This document shows, one piece after another, positions 39,842 to 48,501 of a DNA stretch of 64,000 bases. The notes under the pieces are model-generated. The model was not told the DNA's origin. It saw nothing but the letters and a program-made list of their open reading frames with translations, and ran no database searches. The position numbers were made by a program, and so were the translations under genes. The stretch is taken from assembly GCA_007751255.1 (NCBI GenBank), contig CP036296.1:5642001-5706000 (forward strand). Reading direction: 5' to 3'. Every line of letters starts with the position of its first letter. Within the stretch, counting starts at the first letter, position 1. The DNA comes from Engelhardtia mirabilis (GTDB lineage Bacteria; Planctomycetota; UBA1135; GCA-002686595).

Positions 39842-40006
39842 TAGTGTCCTGGATCAGAAACTCGGCGTCACTGCCCGGAGGTCCGATCGATGCTGGCTAG
39901 GCGCGCCGACGACGCGTATCCGCTGCGATACTCGGAGGAGGCGCTGGCGACGCCAGCGGCGATCGGAGCCCGGGAAGTGACGCCGAATTTCTGATCCAGG
40001 ACACTA
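39842..40006. mobile_element. 165-bp foldback MITE with 30-bp terminal inverted repeats
   Basis: The left end TAGTGTCCTGGATCAGAAAC (39842-39861, repeat continues to 39871) matches the right end 39977-40006 in reverse with one mismatch in 30. Pairing continues imperfectly inward, and a further 8-bp hairpin (CGCTGGCG/CGCCAGCG) sits at 39942-39958. No open frame. Terminal TA dinucleotides fit IS630/Tc1-mariner target choice, so a full-length IS630-type element with these ends would have moved it. Its ends differ from those of the neighbouring intact IS. Confidence 0.85.
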
Positions 40007-41214
40007 GTGGGGCGAGTCAAAGATTCGACTAATAAGTTGCAAGTTTCGGGCAAGTCGGGCTCGGCCGCGCCGATGGTTGCATCATGACGACCAAGATGGG
40101 ACGGCCGAAGGCGAAGCTCGTGTTGTCCGAGCAGGAGCGCGCGGAGTTGAATCGGCTGGTTCGGCGTCGCTCGACGCCTGCGGCAGTGGCGGAGCGGGCG
40201 CGCGCCATCCTTCGCTGTGCGAAGGGGCTGGACAATACCGATGTCGCCGACGAGTTGGGGCTGCACTTTCAGACCGTTGGTCGCTGGCGTCGCCGATTCG
40301 TGAAGGAGCGTCTGGACGCGCTGTACGACGAGCCTCGGATTGGACGGCCGAGGAGCGTCTCAGATGACGATGTCGCCCGCGTCGTGGACATGACGCTCCA
40401 CCGTAAGCCGAAAACCGGGACCCACTGGAGCTCCCGCCAAGTCGCGAACGAGCTCGGATTGTCTCAGAGCGCTGTGGCGCGGATCTGGAAGGCCTTCAGC
40501 CTTCGTCCAGACCGCAGCGAGTCCTTCTCCTTGTCCCGCGACCCTCAGTTCGTCGAGAAGGTCCGGGACATCGTGGGACTGTACATGAGCCCTCCGGACA
40601 ATGCGCTCGTGCTCTGCGTCGACGAGAAGTCCCAGATGCAGGCACTGGATCGCACTCAGCCCCTGCTGCCGATGACGCCGACGCACCCGGAGCGACGCTC
40701 GAATACCTACGTGCGCCACGGGACGACGTCGCTGTTCGCAGCGCTCGACATCGCCACGGGGCGAGTCATCGGCAAGTGCTTCCGTCGACACAGGTCGAAG
40801 GAGTTCCTGAAGTTCCTGGGCGAGATCGAGCAGTCCGTGCCCAAGGAGCTGGACGTCCACCTCGTGATGGACAACTACGCCACGCACAAGACGCCAGCCG
40901 TGAAGCGGTGGCTGCTACGCCGACCCCGATTTCACGTGCACTTCACGCCGACGACGTCGTCCTGGCTCAACCTCGTCGAGAGCTGGTTCTCGATCGTCTC
41001 CCGGCGAGTGACTGAGCGCGGCGTCCATCGAAGTACGGCTGCGCTCGAGAAGGACGTGAGGGCGTTCATCGATGCCCACAACGACGAGCCGAAGCCGTAC
41101 GTCTGGACCAAGACCGCAGACCAGATCCTCGCCAGCCTCCGCCGCTACTGCGACACAGCGAACGCCACTCGTTCCCGGCAAACAAATGAGTCGAAGCTTT
41201 GACTCACCCCACTA
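40005..41214 (+). mobile_element. IS630-family insertion sequence, apparently intact
   Basis: About 1.21 kb, bounded by TA on both sides. Terminal inverted repeats are 26 bp with two mismatches: left TAGTGGGGCGAGTCAAAGAT... (40005-40030), right the reverse complement at 41189-41214. It carries one transposase gene whose stop lies inside the right repeat. Its left TA is the terminal TA of the MITE at 39842-40006, meaning it inserted exactly at the MITE edge. Confidence 0.9.
40084..41202 (+). CDS. IS630-family transposase
   Basis: 372 residues. Two helix-turn-helix DNA-binding segments come first (about residues 30-75: [20 protein letters not shown]; and 110-140: [20 protein letters not shown]). 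The DDE catalytic triad follows: D180 in [13 protein letters not shown]263 in [12 protein letters not shown]299 in [12 protein letters not shown]. LxxDEKSQxQALDR is a signature of this group. Frame intact, so the element may still be active. It cuts and pastes DNA at TA sites. Confidence 0.95.
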   Translation: MTTKMGRPKAKLVLSEQERAELNRLVRRRSTPAAVAERARAILRCAKGLDNTDVADELGLHFQTVGRWRRRFVKERLDALYDEPRIGRPRSVSDDDVARVVDMTLHRKPKTGTHWSSRQVANELGLSQSAVARIWKAFSLRPDRSESFSLSRDPQFVEKVRDIVGLYMSPPDNALVLCVDEKSQMQALDRTQPLLPMTPTHPERRSNTYVRHGTTSLFAALDIATGRVIGKCFRRHRSKEFLKFLGEIEQSVPKELDVHLVMDNYATHKTPAVKRWLLRRPRFHVHFTPTTSSWLNLVESWFSIVSRRVTERGVHRSTAALEKDVRAFIDAHNDEPKPYVWTKTADQILASLRRYCDTANATRSRQTNESKL

Positions 41215-41324
41215 GGCGGGGCGTGCTGACCGGGCTGCGCCCAGGGACGAAGGGCGGCCGCGGGCCCCCGATTGGACACCGCTGGGGGTGGATCCCGGGG
41301 ACCGTCGGGGGCTAGAACCCCCCT

Positions 41325-42389
41325 GTGTTCCAACCCACCGAAGGCGAAGAGACCTGGATCGAGAAGCCAGCGGGTGGCGATCGGGGCCGGTCGCCCAGAT
41401 CGCGCGGGCCCATGGCGGTGATCGGAGCTGGGATCGCCGGCCTGGCTGCTGCCCGCTCCTTGTCCCGAGCGGGGCTCTCCGTGGTGGTCTTCGACAAGGG
41501 TCGAGGCCCCGGGGGCCGGACCTCGACGCGCAGGGCCGAGCCGGTGTCCTTCGACCACGGCGCCCAGTACTTCACGGCCCGCGACGAGCGCTTCAGGGCC
41601 GCGGTCGCGACCTGGACCGAGGCCGGGCTGGTCGCACCTTGGAAGGGGCGCATCGCTACCCTCGGCTCCGCGGGCAGCGCCTCCACCTCCGGGTCGGTGG
41701 AACGCTTGGTCGGCGTCCCCGGCATGAACGCCGTGGCCAAGCACCTGGCCCGGGGCCTCGACGTGCGTTGCGGCGTCCGCGTCGCGGCGCTGGCGGAGCG
41801 GAGCGCTGCGGGTTGGGTCCTGCGCTCGAGCGAGGGCGACGCGCTGGGCGAGTTCGCGCAGGTACTCCTGACCGTGCCCGGGCCCCAGGCGGCCGAGCTA
41901 CTGCCCGCGACGACGCCCCTGGCCGCCACCGCGGCCGCGGTCGAGATGTCGGCCTGCTCCGCGGCGCTGTTGACCTTCGACGGCGCCTGGGACCTGCCCT
42001 TCGACGGCGCCTTCGTCGAGGGTCGAGCCCTCGCTTGGGTCGCGCGCAACTCGAGCAAGCCCGGTCGTCCGCCCGGCGAGGCGTGGGTCCTGCACACGAA
42101 CCCCGCCTGGTCCCTCGAACATTGGGACGACGAGCCGTCGTCCCAAATCGCCGCGCTGCTCGCCGAGTTGGAGCGCCTGGCCGGACGTCCGGCGCCGCCG
42201 GTCGTGGCATCGGACCTGCACCGCTGGCGCTACGCCGTTGCTACCGACCCGCTCGATGCCGGGTGCCTGGTGGATTCGCAGCGGGGCTTGGTCCTGGCCG
42301 GGGACTGGTGCCAGGGCAATCGGGTCGAGGGCGCCTGGCTCTCGGGTGTCGCCGCCGCCGATCGGCTGCGAGGCGACGCCGTCGATTGA
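41325..42389 (+). CDS. Renalase-like FAD-dependent amine oxidase/oxidoreductase
   Basis: 354 residues from GTG 41325, or 325 from ATG 41412 (MAVIGAGIAGLAAARSL), which puts the FAD loop at the very N-terminus. The GxGxxG-type dinucleotide fold (GAGIAGLAAA) is followed by VFDKGRGPGGRTSTRR and SFDHGAQYFTARD, both diagnostic of the bacterial renalase-like group. The C-terminal GLVLAGDWCQGNRVEGAWLSG closes the FAD site. In bacteria such proteins oxidise unwanted isomers of NAD(P)H, but the substrate here is unproven. Lies just after the IS; no operon partner. Confidence 0.85.
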   Translation: MFQPTEGEETWIEKPAGGDRGRSPRSRGPMAVIGAGIAGLAAARSLSRAGLSVVVFDKGRGPGGRTSTRRAEPVSFDHGAQYFTARDERFRAAVATWTEAGLVAPWKGRIATLGSAGSASTSGSVERLVGVPGMNAVAKHLARGLDVRCGVRVAALAERSAAGWVLRSSEGDALGEFAQVLLTVPGPQAAELLPATTPLAATAAAVEMSACSAALLTFDGAWDLPFDGAFVEGRALAWVARNSSKPGRPPGEAWVLHTNPAWSLEHWDDEPSSQIAALLAELERLAGRPAPPVVASDLHRWRYAVATDPLDAGCLVDSQRGLVLAGDWCQGNRVEGAWLSGVAAADRLRGDAVD

Positions 42390-42412
42390 ATCACCGGCGC
42401 GCCCGTTCGACA

Positions 42413-42474
42413 GTCAGGCGGGACCTCGTTCGATCGCGGCTCCAGCGATAGACCGACCGAGGGACCCGCCCGAC
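42413..42474. terminator. Compound hairpin between convergent genes
   Basis: GTCAGGCGGGACCTCG (42413-42428) pairs imperfectly with CGAGGGACCCGCCCGAC (42458-42474). The loop contains a further small stem, ATCGC with GCGAT. It lies between the stops of the FAD oxidoreductase (+) and the porin (-), so it serves both. Confidence 0.55.
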
Positions 42475-42486
42475 TCGGCAGGCTTT

Positions 42487-43908
42487 CTAGAAGGCGTAGG
42501 AGAGCTGCAGGTAGACGAAGTCCGTGTCCGCGTCGAGACCGACGTCGTCGAGCACCGACCCGGTCCAGAAGTGCGAGTAGCCCGCCTGCCAGGTGGTGTG
42601 GCGATCGATGCGGCTGGTCAGCACGAGGTCCAGCTCCTGTCCGATGTCGCTCGAGCCGCTGCCGCCACCCGCGGTCCCGGCGATCGGTGCGCCGCCGGCG
42701 TTGTAGATCGCGTCGCCGTCGTTCGTGCGCAGGAACTGGTGGGCGGTCACAGCCAGGGTCGTGCGCTCGCCCACGGGCCAGGTGCCACCCAGGCCGATGT
42801 CGATCGCGTTCTGGCGACCCAGGGTGTCCGCGATCCCGTAGTAGGCGTGGCCCAGGGGGTAGGGCGTGTCGAAGGTCCCGACCGAGCCGCCGGCGCTCGA
42901 ATCGCCGCTGCCGATCTCGATCAGAGCGTTCAGGCGCGGGGCGCCATCGCCCACGAAGCTGACGCCGAACTCGCCGCCGACCATCCAGGCGTGGATGTCC
43001 TGGGAGTCGATGTCGCCCTCCTGCACGGCAAACTCGAGCTCGAAGTCGGTCTCACCCTTGGCCGCGGGTCGGGCGTAGCGCGCGCCCAGGGTGTAGCGGT
43101 CCTCGTTGCCGGTGGTGCCGTTGAACGTGCGGCCGTCGCGTTGGGTGCCGAGCAGGTAGAGGTCAAGGACCTTGCCATCCAGGCCGCGCGTGCCGTAGAG
43201 ACCGAAGAGCTGGTCGTCGCCCGCCTCGTTGAACGCGTCGTCGTCGACAACCACGAACTCGGTCCAGAAGGCATCGACGTTCCAATCGCCCAGGGGAACG
43301 CGCGCGGACGCTCCGTCCCAAGTGCGCAGAACGTTGGCCCAGGGCAGCGGGCTGACCAGGCGCTGACGACCGAAGGCCAGGGCCTGGCGGCCCACGCGCA
43401 GGGTCAAGGGACGCTCCTGTCCGACGTCGAAGCCCTGCTCGAGGAAGCCCTGGTGCACGTCGAGTTGGTCCTCGTCGATGGAACGCGTGCCGCCGGGCAA
43501 CTGGCGGTCCCAGGCCAGGGCGCTCTTGAGCTCCACATACGCGCGGAAGCCCGAGCTGTGCTGCAGGTCACCGTGGGCGCGCAGTCGCAGGAGCTCGAAG
43601 ATGTCGTCCGAGCGCGGACTTCCATTCTCGGTCTGGCCGAAGTTCGACCAGCCCTCGATCCGGCCACGCGCGCGCCCGCCGACGGTCAGGCGCCAGTCGC
43701 CGGCGTCGTCCAACGCCATCCACTTGAGCCTGTCGGCCCAGTCGCGTTGCTCGGCAGGTAGCGTCTCGATGCCAGACCAGTCCTCGTTCTGCGGGTTGAG
43801 CTGGTACTTCGGCCGCGTCCACTCGCCCTGGGCCGAGACCGCCGGAGCGAGGCCGATGAGGGCGGAGAGACCGATGAGTGCGGGACTGACTCGGGCGGGA
43901 CGCTGCAT
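42487..43908 (-). CDS. Alginate-export-type outer-membrane porin
   Basis: 473 residues with signal peptide (MQRPARVSPALIGLSALIGL, cleavage after AVSAQ). The strands and landmark phrases (VGGRARGRIEGWSNFGQ, HQGFLEQGFD, LTLRVGRQALAFGRQRLVSP, WNVDAFWTEFV, DTLGRQNAIDIGLG) match the Alginate_exp family of 18-stranded porins. The protein ends in Phe (YLQLSYAF), the signal for barrel assembly. It likely lets an anionic substrate through the outer membrane. Gap of 144 bp to the upstream polyferredoxin gene, same strand; a shared transcript is possible. Confidence 0.88.
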   Translation of the reverse strand: MQRPARVSPALIGLSALIGLAPAVSAQGEWTRPKYQLNPQNEDWSGIETLPAEQRDWADRLKWMALDDAGDWRLTVGGRARGRIEGWSNFGQTENGSPRSDDIFELLRLRAHGDLQHSSGFRAYVELKSALAWDRQLPGGTRSIDEDQLDVHQGFLEQGFDVGQERPLTLRVGRQALAFGRQRLVSPLPWANVLRTWDGASARVPLGDWNVDAFWTEFVVVDDDAFNEAGDDQLFGLYGTRGLDGKVLDLYLLGTQRDGRTFNGTTGNEDRYTLGARYARPAAKGETDFELEFAVQEGDIDSQDIHAWMVGGEFGVSFVGDGAPRLNALIEIGSGDSSAGGSVGTFDTPYPLGHAYYGIADTLGRQNAIDIGLGGTWPVGERTTLAVTAHQFLRTNDGDAIYNAGGAPIAGTAGGGSGSSDIGQELDLVLTSRIDRHTTWQAGYSHFWTGSVLDDVGLDADTDFVYLQLSYAF

Positions 43909-44052
43909 GGTGGGAGGATGGGCCTGGACGGGACACGCCCTTGGCTCGGGCGAATTGTCCGGGAATCTACCACGCCTCCCCGATCTCGGGCCGGCCCCAG
44001 AGGCAACAGACGCCGGTCAGTCTGCGACCCGTCGAACTGGGGATATGGCGAC

Positions 44053-45474
44053 TCAGCGGTCGCGAATCCCGAGGCTCTTGACGAAGGCGTCCAGCGGTCG
44101 ATCGGAGCCCTCGTAGCGATCCGCGTGGGTCGAGCCGTTCTCCAGCTTCAGCACGCCCCGCGGGCAGACGCTGGCGCAGACGCCACAGCCCACGCACGAC
44201 GCCCGCACGATGTTCTCCGACTTCTGCGCGTAGCTCCGCACGTCGATGCCCATCTCGCAATAGGTCGAGCAGTTGCCACAGGACATGCACTGGTCGCCGT
44301 TGGTGGTGATCCGGAAGCGCGAGTAGAAGCGCTGCCAGATCCCCAGGATCGCCGCCTGGGGGCAGCCGAAGCGGCACCACACCCGATTGCCGAGCAGGGG
44401 GTAGAAGCCCACGCCGACCACACCGCTGAACACCGCGCCGATGTAGAAGCCGTACCACTGCCGCACGCCGCCGGACCAGGAGCCGTAGACCGCGCCGGTG
44501 GTCTTGTAGTCGATCCACAGCGAGACGGTCACCGCCAGCACGGCGGCCAAGACCGAGTGGATCATCCAGCGCTCGATCTTCCAGGCGCGGGTCGAGTTGT
44601 CGGACAGCTGCCGCCAGGGATCGCCGAGGGTCTCCGCCAGGCCGCCGCAGCCGCAGACCCAGGAGCAGTACCAGCGCTTGCCGAAGAAGTAGGTCAGGAT
44701 CGGCGTCGCCACCACCAGGCCCACGGCCCAGACCAGCAGGAACAGACCGAAGGCACCCGCGCCGGTGAACTCGCCCCACTTCTCGGGCCAGATGTAATTC
44801 TGCTTCAGCGGCCAGATGCCGTTGAACTCCATGTAGGGCTTCTGGAACAACACCAGCAGGTTCGGCAGCAGCCAAGCGAAACCGAACTGGAATACCATCA
44901 CGCTGGCGGTGCGGATCTGGTGGTACCGGCTGTGGCGGTACTTCATGAACATCCGCACGCCGAAGACCAGGATCGCGGTGGTGTAGAGCACCCCGTACAG
45001 GAACCAGCGCGAGGCGGGATAGCCGGTGACCAGCTGGGCCAGGGGGTCGACCGTCGCCACCAGACCGGTCGGCGGACCGTCGGCGCTCTCCCCCAGCACC
45101 TGCGGGAACCAGTAGATCAAGACGTACATGCCGGTCATGAAGATGCCCGCCAGCCAACCCAACGCACCGCGCGAGAGGGCCGAGCGGAACCAGATGCCGT
45201 CGTGCTTGATGCCGGGCGTGGTGCCGGCGTACAGGCGCCAGAACCAGAGCGACGTGCCGAGGGCGATCGAACCCCAGGACAGGGCCATTCCGCCCCAGGT
45301 GCCGCTCAGGGCCGTGCCGCCGATCTGGGCCACGAGGGTCAACAGACCGGCGCCGAGCAGACCCAAGCAGAGCTTCTGATCCAGGGGCAGGCGCGGCCGC
45401 TCCACGCGCGGCGGTTCGCCGAAGCCCTCCGCCTCCTCGTCGAAGTCGTAGGCCAGGGTCCGGGGATCGATCAC
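44053..45474 (-). CDS. NosR/NapH/CcoG-type membrane polyferredoxin
   Basis: 473 residues from GTG 45474, overlapping the previous stop by four bases. Six or seven membrane helices carry two conserved Cys motifs on loops (RWYCSWVCGCGG and VWCRFGCPQAAIL). A C-terminal domain holds two [4Fe-4S] clusters: CMSCGNCSTYC and CVGCGVCASVCP. This layout belongs to the NosR/NirI, NapH and CcoG/RdxA group, which moves electrons through the inner membrane. The tight link to the upstream FAD oxidoreductase suggests the flavoprotein feeds it. The substrate pathway is not shown; no nos, nap or cco genes are present here. Confidence 0.88.
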   Translation of the reverse strand: MIDPRTLAYDFDEEAEGFGEPPRVERPRLPLDQKLCLGLLGAGLLTLVAQIGGTALSGTWGGMALSWGSIALGTSLWFWRLYAGTTPGIKHDGIWFRSALSRGALGWLAGIFMTGMYVLIYWFPQVLGESADGPPTGLVATVDPLAQLVTGYPASRWFLYGVLYTTAILVFGVRMFMKYRHSRYHQIRTASVMVFQFGFAWLLPNLLVLFQKPYMEFNGIWPLKQNYIWPEKWGEFTGAGAFGLFLLVWAVGLVVATPILTYFFGKRWYCSWVCGCGGLAETLGDPWRQLSDNSTRAWKIERWMIHSVLAAVLAVTVSLWIDYKTTGAVYGSWSGGVRQWYGFYIGAVFSGVVGVGFYPLLGNRVWCRFGCPQAAILGIWQRFYSRFRITTNGDQCMSCGNCSTYCEMGIDVRSYAQKSENIVRASCVGCGVCASVCPRGVLKLENGSTHADRYEGSDRPLDAFVKSLGIRDR

Positions 45475-46814
45475 GGGCGCGCCCCTCGCATGGACGTGGC
45501 CATGGTCGGCTCGAAGCGCGGCTCGAACTCCGGATCGAAGTTCGCCTCGCCCAGGTGGTCGAGCACGTAGTCGAGCCCGCGCCCCTCGGACAGCCAGCGC
45601 CGACAGACCTCGTGCCGGTAGCGCAGGCCCACGACGTTGAAGCCGGCGACCCGGTCACCCTCCGCCAGGGCGATCCGCATGCCCATCTGCCTGCTTTCGT
45701 GCTGCCACCAAAGACTCTCTTGACCGCGACCGCCGGGCCGAACCTCGCCGTAGGTCTGGTATTCGAGATCGAGGAACTTGGCCGAGTTGTACCAGAGGCC
45801 CGGGTCGTAGCTCGGCGCGGCGCCGGCCGCTCGCGAGTCGGCCGCGATCGACTCCGCTACCAGACGCCCCTGCAACCTGCCCGTGTACCAGACCTGTTGC
45901 AGAAGGTTGCGCTCGTCACCCTCGCGCCGGATCTCCGCGCAGTCACCGGCGGCCCAGATGTCTTCCGCGCTCGTGCGCAGGCCGTCGTCGACCAGCACGC
46001 CGCGTTCGCACTCGATCTGCGTGTCGCCCACGAGGTCCAGGTTGGGGCTGACGCCGGCCGTCAGGCCCACGATCTGCGCTTCCAAGCGCTCGCCCGCCTT
46101 GGTCACGATGGCGCCGGCGCGCCCGGTGCCATCGTCGACGATCTCCGCCAACTCGCTCTCGAGTCGCAGGCCGATGCCGGCCGCATCGATCGCGCGACCG
46201 ACCATGCGCGCCTCATCCTCCGGCAGCACGTTGCTCCAGTAGGCTGGCTCGCGCACCAGGAGCGTCGGGTGGATCCCGCGCGAGTGCAGCATCTCCGCCA
46301 ACTCGATCCCGATCAGGCCGCCGCCGACGATCACCGCCTGCCGCGCACCTTCGCAGTTGTCGTGCAACAGCTTGAGGTCCATCAGGCCGTAGAGACCCTG
46401 AACACCGCGCAGATCCTGTCCCGGCCAGTCGAAGCGGTTCGGCTTCGAGCCCGTTGCCAACAGCAGGCGATCGAACGTCAACTCACCGCCCCGGTGCAGG
46501 CGCAGTCGCTTGGCGGGCGCGTCGAGCTCGACGGCCCAGTCGCGGACCAGGTCGATGCGTTGCTTGGGCCAGAAGCTGTCCTCCTGCAGCTTGGTGTCCT
46601 GGTAGCGCATGTGCCCTATGAACACGTACATCAGCGCTGGCCGGGAGTAGGGGTGGGCCGACTCGCCGGAGATCATCGTGATCTGCCAGTCCGGTCGGAG
46701 CTCGCGGAGGCGGACCGCGGCGCTCGCGCCGGTGATCCCGTTGCCGAGGATGACGACGTGCAAGGTTTGGATGGCGTGGGTGGTTCGAGGGGATCGCAGC
46801 TGCGCGCGCCGCAT
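45471..46814 (-). CDS. NAD(P)H-dependent FAD oxidoreductase of the rubredoxin/NirB-reductase type
   Basis: 447 residues from ATG 46814; a TTG at the codon before HVVILGNG is another possibility. FAD fold at GNGITGASAAVRL, NAD(P) fold at VIVGGGLIGIELAEML, and the FAD-closing AEDIWAAGDCAE. YSRPALMYVFIG near residue 60 matches the class III pyridine-nucleotide-disulfide-type reductases that serve rubredoxin, ferredoxin or nitrite reductase. The last 100 residues are an extra domain. Stop overlaps the start of the polyferredoxin (GTGA), so the two proteins are probably one electron-transfer unit. Confidence 0.85.
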   Translation of the reverse strand: MRRAQLRSPRTTHAIQTLHVVILGNGITGASAAVRLRELRPDWQITMISGESAHPYSRPALMYVFIGHMRYQDTKLQEDSFWPKQRIDLVRDWAVELDAPAKRLRLHRGGELTFDRLLLATGSKPNRFDWPGQDLRGVQGLYGLMDLKLLHDNCEGARQAVIVGGGLIGIELAEMLHSRGIHPTLLVREPAYWSNVLPEDEARMVGRAIDAAGIGLRLESELAEIVDDGTGRAGAIVTKAGERLEAQIVGLTAGVSPNLDLVGDTQIECERGVLVDDGLRTSAEDIWAAGDCAEIRREGDERNLLQQVWYTGRLQGRLVAESIAADSRAAGAAPSYDPGLWYNSAKFLDLEYQTYGEVRPGGRGQESLWWQHESRQMGMRIALAEGDRVAGFNVVGLRYRHEVCRRWLSEGRGLDYVLDHLGEANFDPEFEPRFEPTMATSMRGARP

Positions 46815-46896
46815 CGGTTCCGGCCAGGGTACGCCGCCGGCTGCGCGGGCGTGACCACCTGCCGCGAGCCGATCCGCCGCCGCGCGAGCTCCGCGT

Positions 46897-48501
46897 TCAG
46901 ATGCCGTCGCGCAAGAGGCGCTTGGCGATCTTGCCCGAACCCGTGCGCGGCAGGGCTTCCAGCAGGTCGATGCCCTTGGGCACCTTGAAGCCCGCCAAGC
47001 GCCCACGGCAGTGGGCGATCAGCGCCGCGGCGTCCAGGCGTCGCCCCTCGCGCGGCACCACCGCAGCCCAGACCGCCTCGCCCCACTGGACGTCGGGCCG
47101 CCCGAAGGCCGCGGCCTCGAGCACGTCCGGATGCTCGTAGAGCACGTTCTCGACCTCGATCGAGTACACGTTCTCACCGCCCGTCAGGATCATGTCCTTG
47201 GCGCGGTCGACGATCTCGACGAAGCCGTGGCGGTCCACGCGCGCCAGGTCGCCGGTCCACAGCCAGCCGTCGCGCAGGGCCTGGGCCGTGGCCTCCGGCT
47301 GGCGCCAGTAGCCCGCGGTGACCGTCGCGCCGCGCACCCGGATCTCGCCCACGCTGGTGTCGTCGGCCGGGACCCGTGCGCCGTCCGCGTCGACCACCTG
47401 CAGCTCGATGCCGAGGAAGGGCCGGCCGGTGCGGGCGGAGAGGGCCAGGCGCTCCTCGGCCGAGAGCCCGGCCTGGGCGCGCCCGAGCTTGCTGAGCGTC
47501 AGGTAGGGGCTCGTCTCGGTCATCCCGTAGGTCTGCACGTACTCCGTGCGAAAGGTCGCCACGATCGCGCGCACCACCTCGGGCGCGATCGGCGCGCCGC
47601 CGGAGAGGATCGAGCGCAGGCGCGACCAATCCCGCGCGGCGGCGTCCGTGCGCGCGACCATCGCGCCGAGCATGGTCGGCACCAGGTTCGTGATCGTGGC
47701 GCGCTCGCGCTCCATCAGGTCCAGGGCCGCGCCGGCCTCGAATCGCTCCAGGAACACGTGCCGCCCGCCGACGAGGGTGATCGCGAAGCTGGCCCAAGCG
47801 TCGGCCAGGTGGAACATGGGCGCGATGTGCGCCCAGGTGTCGGTGGGCGCGAGGGACAGCTCGCAGGCGGCGGCGAGGGCGTGCTGGCACACGTTGCGGT
47901 GGCTCAGCATCACACCCTTGGGGCGTCCGGTGGTGCCGCTGGTGTAGTAGAGGTGCGCCAGGTCCCCTTCGCGCGCGGGGCCCGGTTCGAGCACGCCCGT
48001 GGCGTCCGGGCTCTGGGCCAGGGGCTGCAGCTCGATCGCGCCCGAGATCAGCGTGGCCGCCTCTCGTGCCACTCGCGAATAGCGCTCCTGCGCGAGGAGC
48101 AAGACCGGCTCCGCGTCCTCGAGCACTCCCGCGAGCTCGCGCGGCACGAGCCTCACGTTGAGCGGCACCGAGACCGCGCCGACGGCTGCCACGGCGAAGT
48201 AGGCCTCGAGGAACGCCAGCCCGTTGTCGGCCAGGACCGCGACGCGGTCGCCGCGCCCGACGCCGAGGTGCGCGTACTGCGCCGCGCGACCGGCCACGCG
48301 TGCGGCGAACTCGCTCCAGGTCACCCGCAGCTCGCCGTCCCGCGCTGCCTCGGCGGTCCCGTGGACCTGGGCCGCCTGGATCAGCAGACGGGGGATGGTC
48401 GGCGCGGTATGCCCGTGGTCGGGATGCTCGCATCCCATCGCGGCGTCGGTGGCGGTGCCAGCGACCTCGCCTATCGGCGAGTCCGGCGCTGCGCCCGTCA
48501 C
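46897..48501 (-). CDS. Acyl-CoA synthetase (AMP-forming)
   Basis: 534 residues from GTG 48501. Adenylate-forming motifs: P-loop-like YYTSGTTGRPKGVMLSHRN (A3), YGMTETSP (A5), GWLWTGDLARVD (A7), DRAKDMILTGGENVYSIEVE (A8 and hinge), and the catalytic Lys in RTGSGKIAKR (A10). It activates a carboxylic acid, probably medium or long chain, to acyl-CoA; chain length cannot be read off. It overlaps the sulfatase-like gene by four bases upstream and lies 82 bp before the FAD oxidoreductase on the same strand. Products would feed beta-oxidation and the glyoxylate bypass coded in the same window. Confidence 0.92.
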   Translation of the reverse strand: MTGAAPDSPIGEVAGTATDAAMGCEHPDHGHTAPTIPRLLIQAAQVHGTAEAARDGELRVTWSEFAARVAGRAAQYAHLGVGRGDRVAVLADNGLAFLEAYFAVAAVGAVSVPLNVRLVPRELAGVLEDAEPVLLLAQERYSRVAREAATLISGAIELQPLAQSPDATGVLEPGPAREGDLAHLYYTSGTTGRPKGVMLSHRNVCQHALAAACELSLAPTDTWAHIAPMFHLADAWASFAITLVGGRHVFLERFEAGAALDLMERERATITNLVPTMLGAMVARTDAAARDWSRLRSILSGGAPIAPEVVRAIVATFRTEYVQTYGMTETSPYLTLSKLGRAQAGLSAEERLALSARTGRPFLGIELQVVDADGARVPADDTSVGEIRVRGATVTAGYWRQPEATAQALRDGWLWTGDLARVDRHGFVEIVDRAKDMILTGGENVYSIEVENVLYEHPDVLEAAAFGRPDVQWGEAVWAAVVPREGRRLDAAALIAHCRGRLAGFKVPKGIDLLEALPRTGSGKIAKRLLRDGI

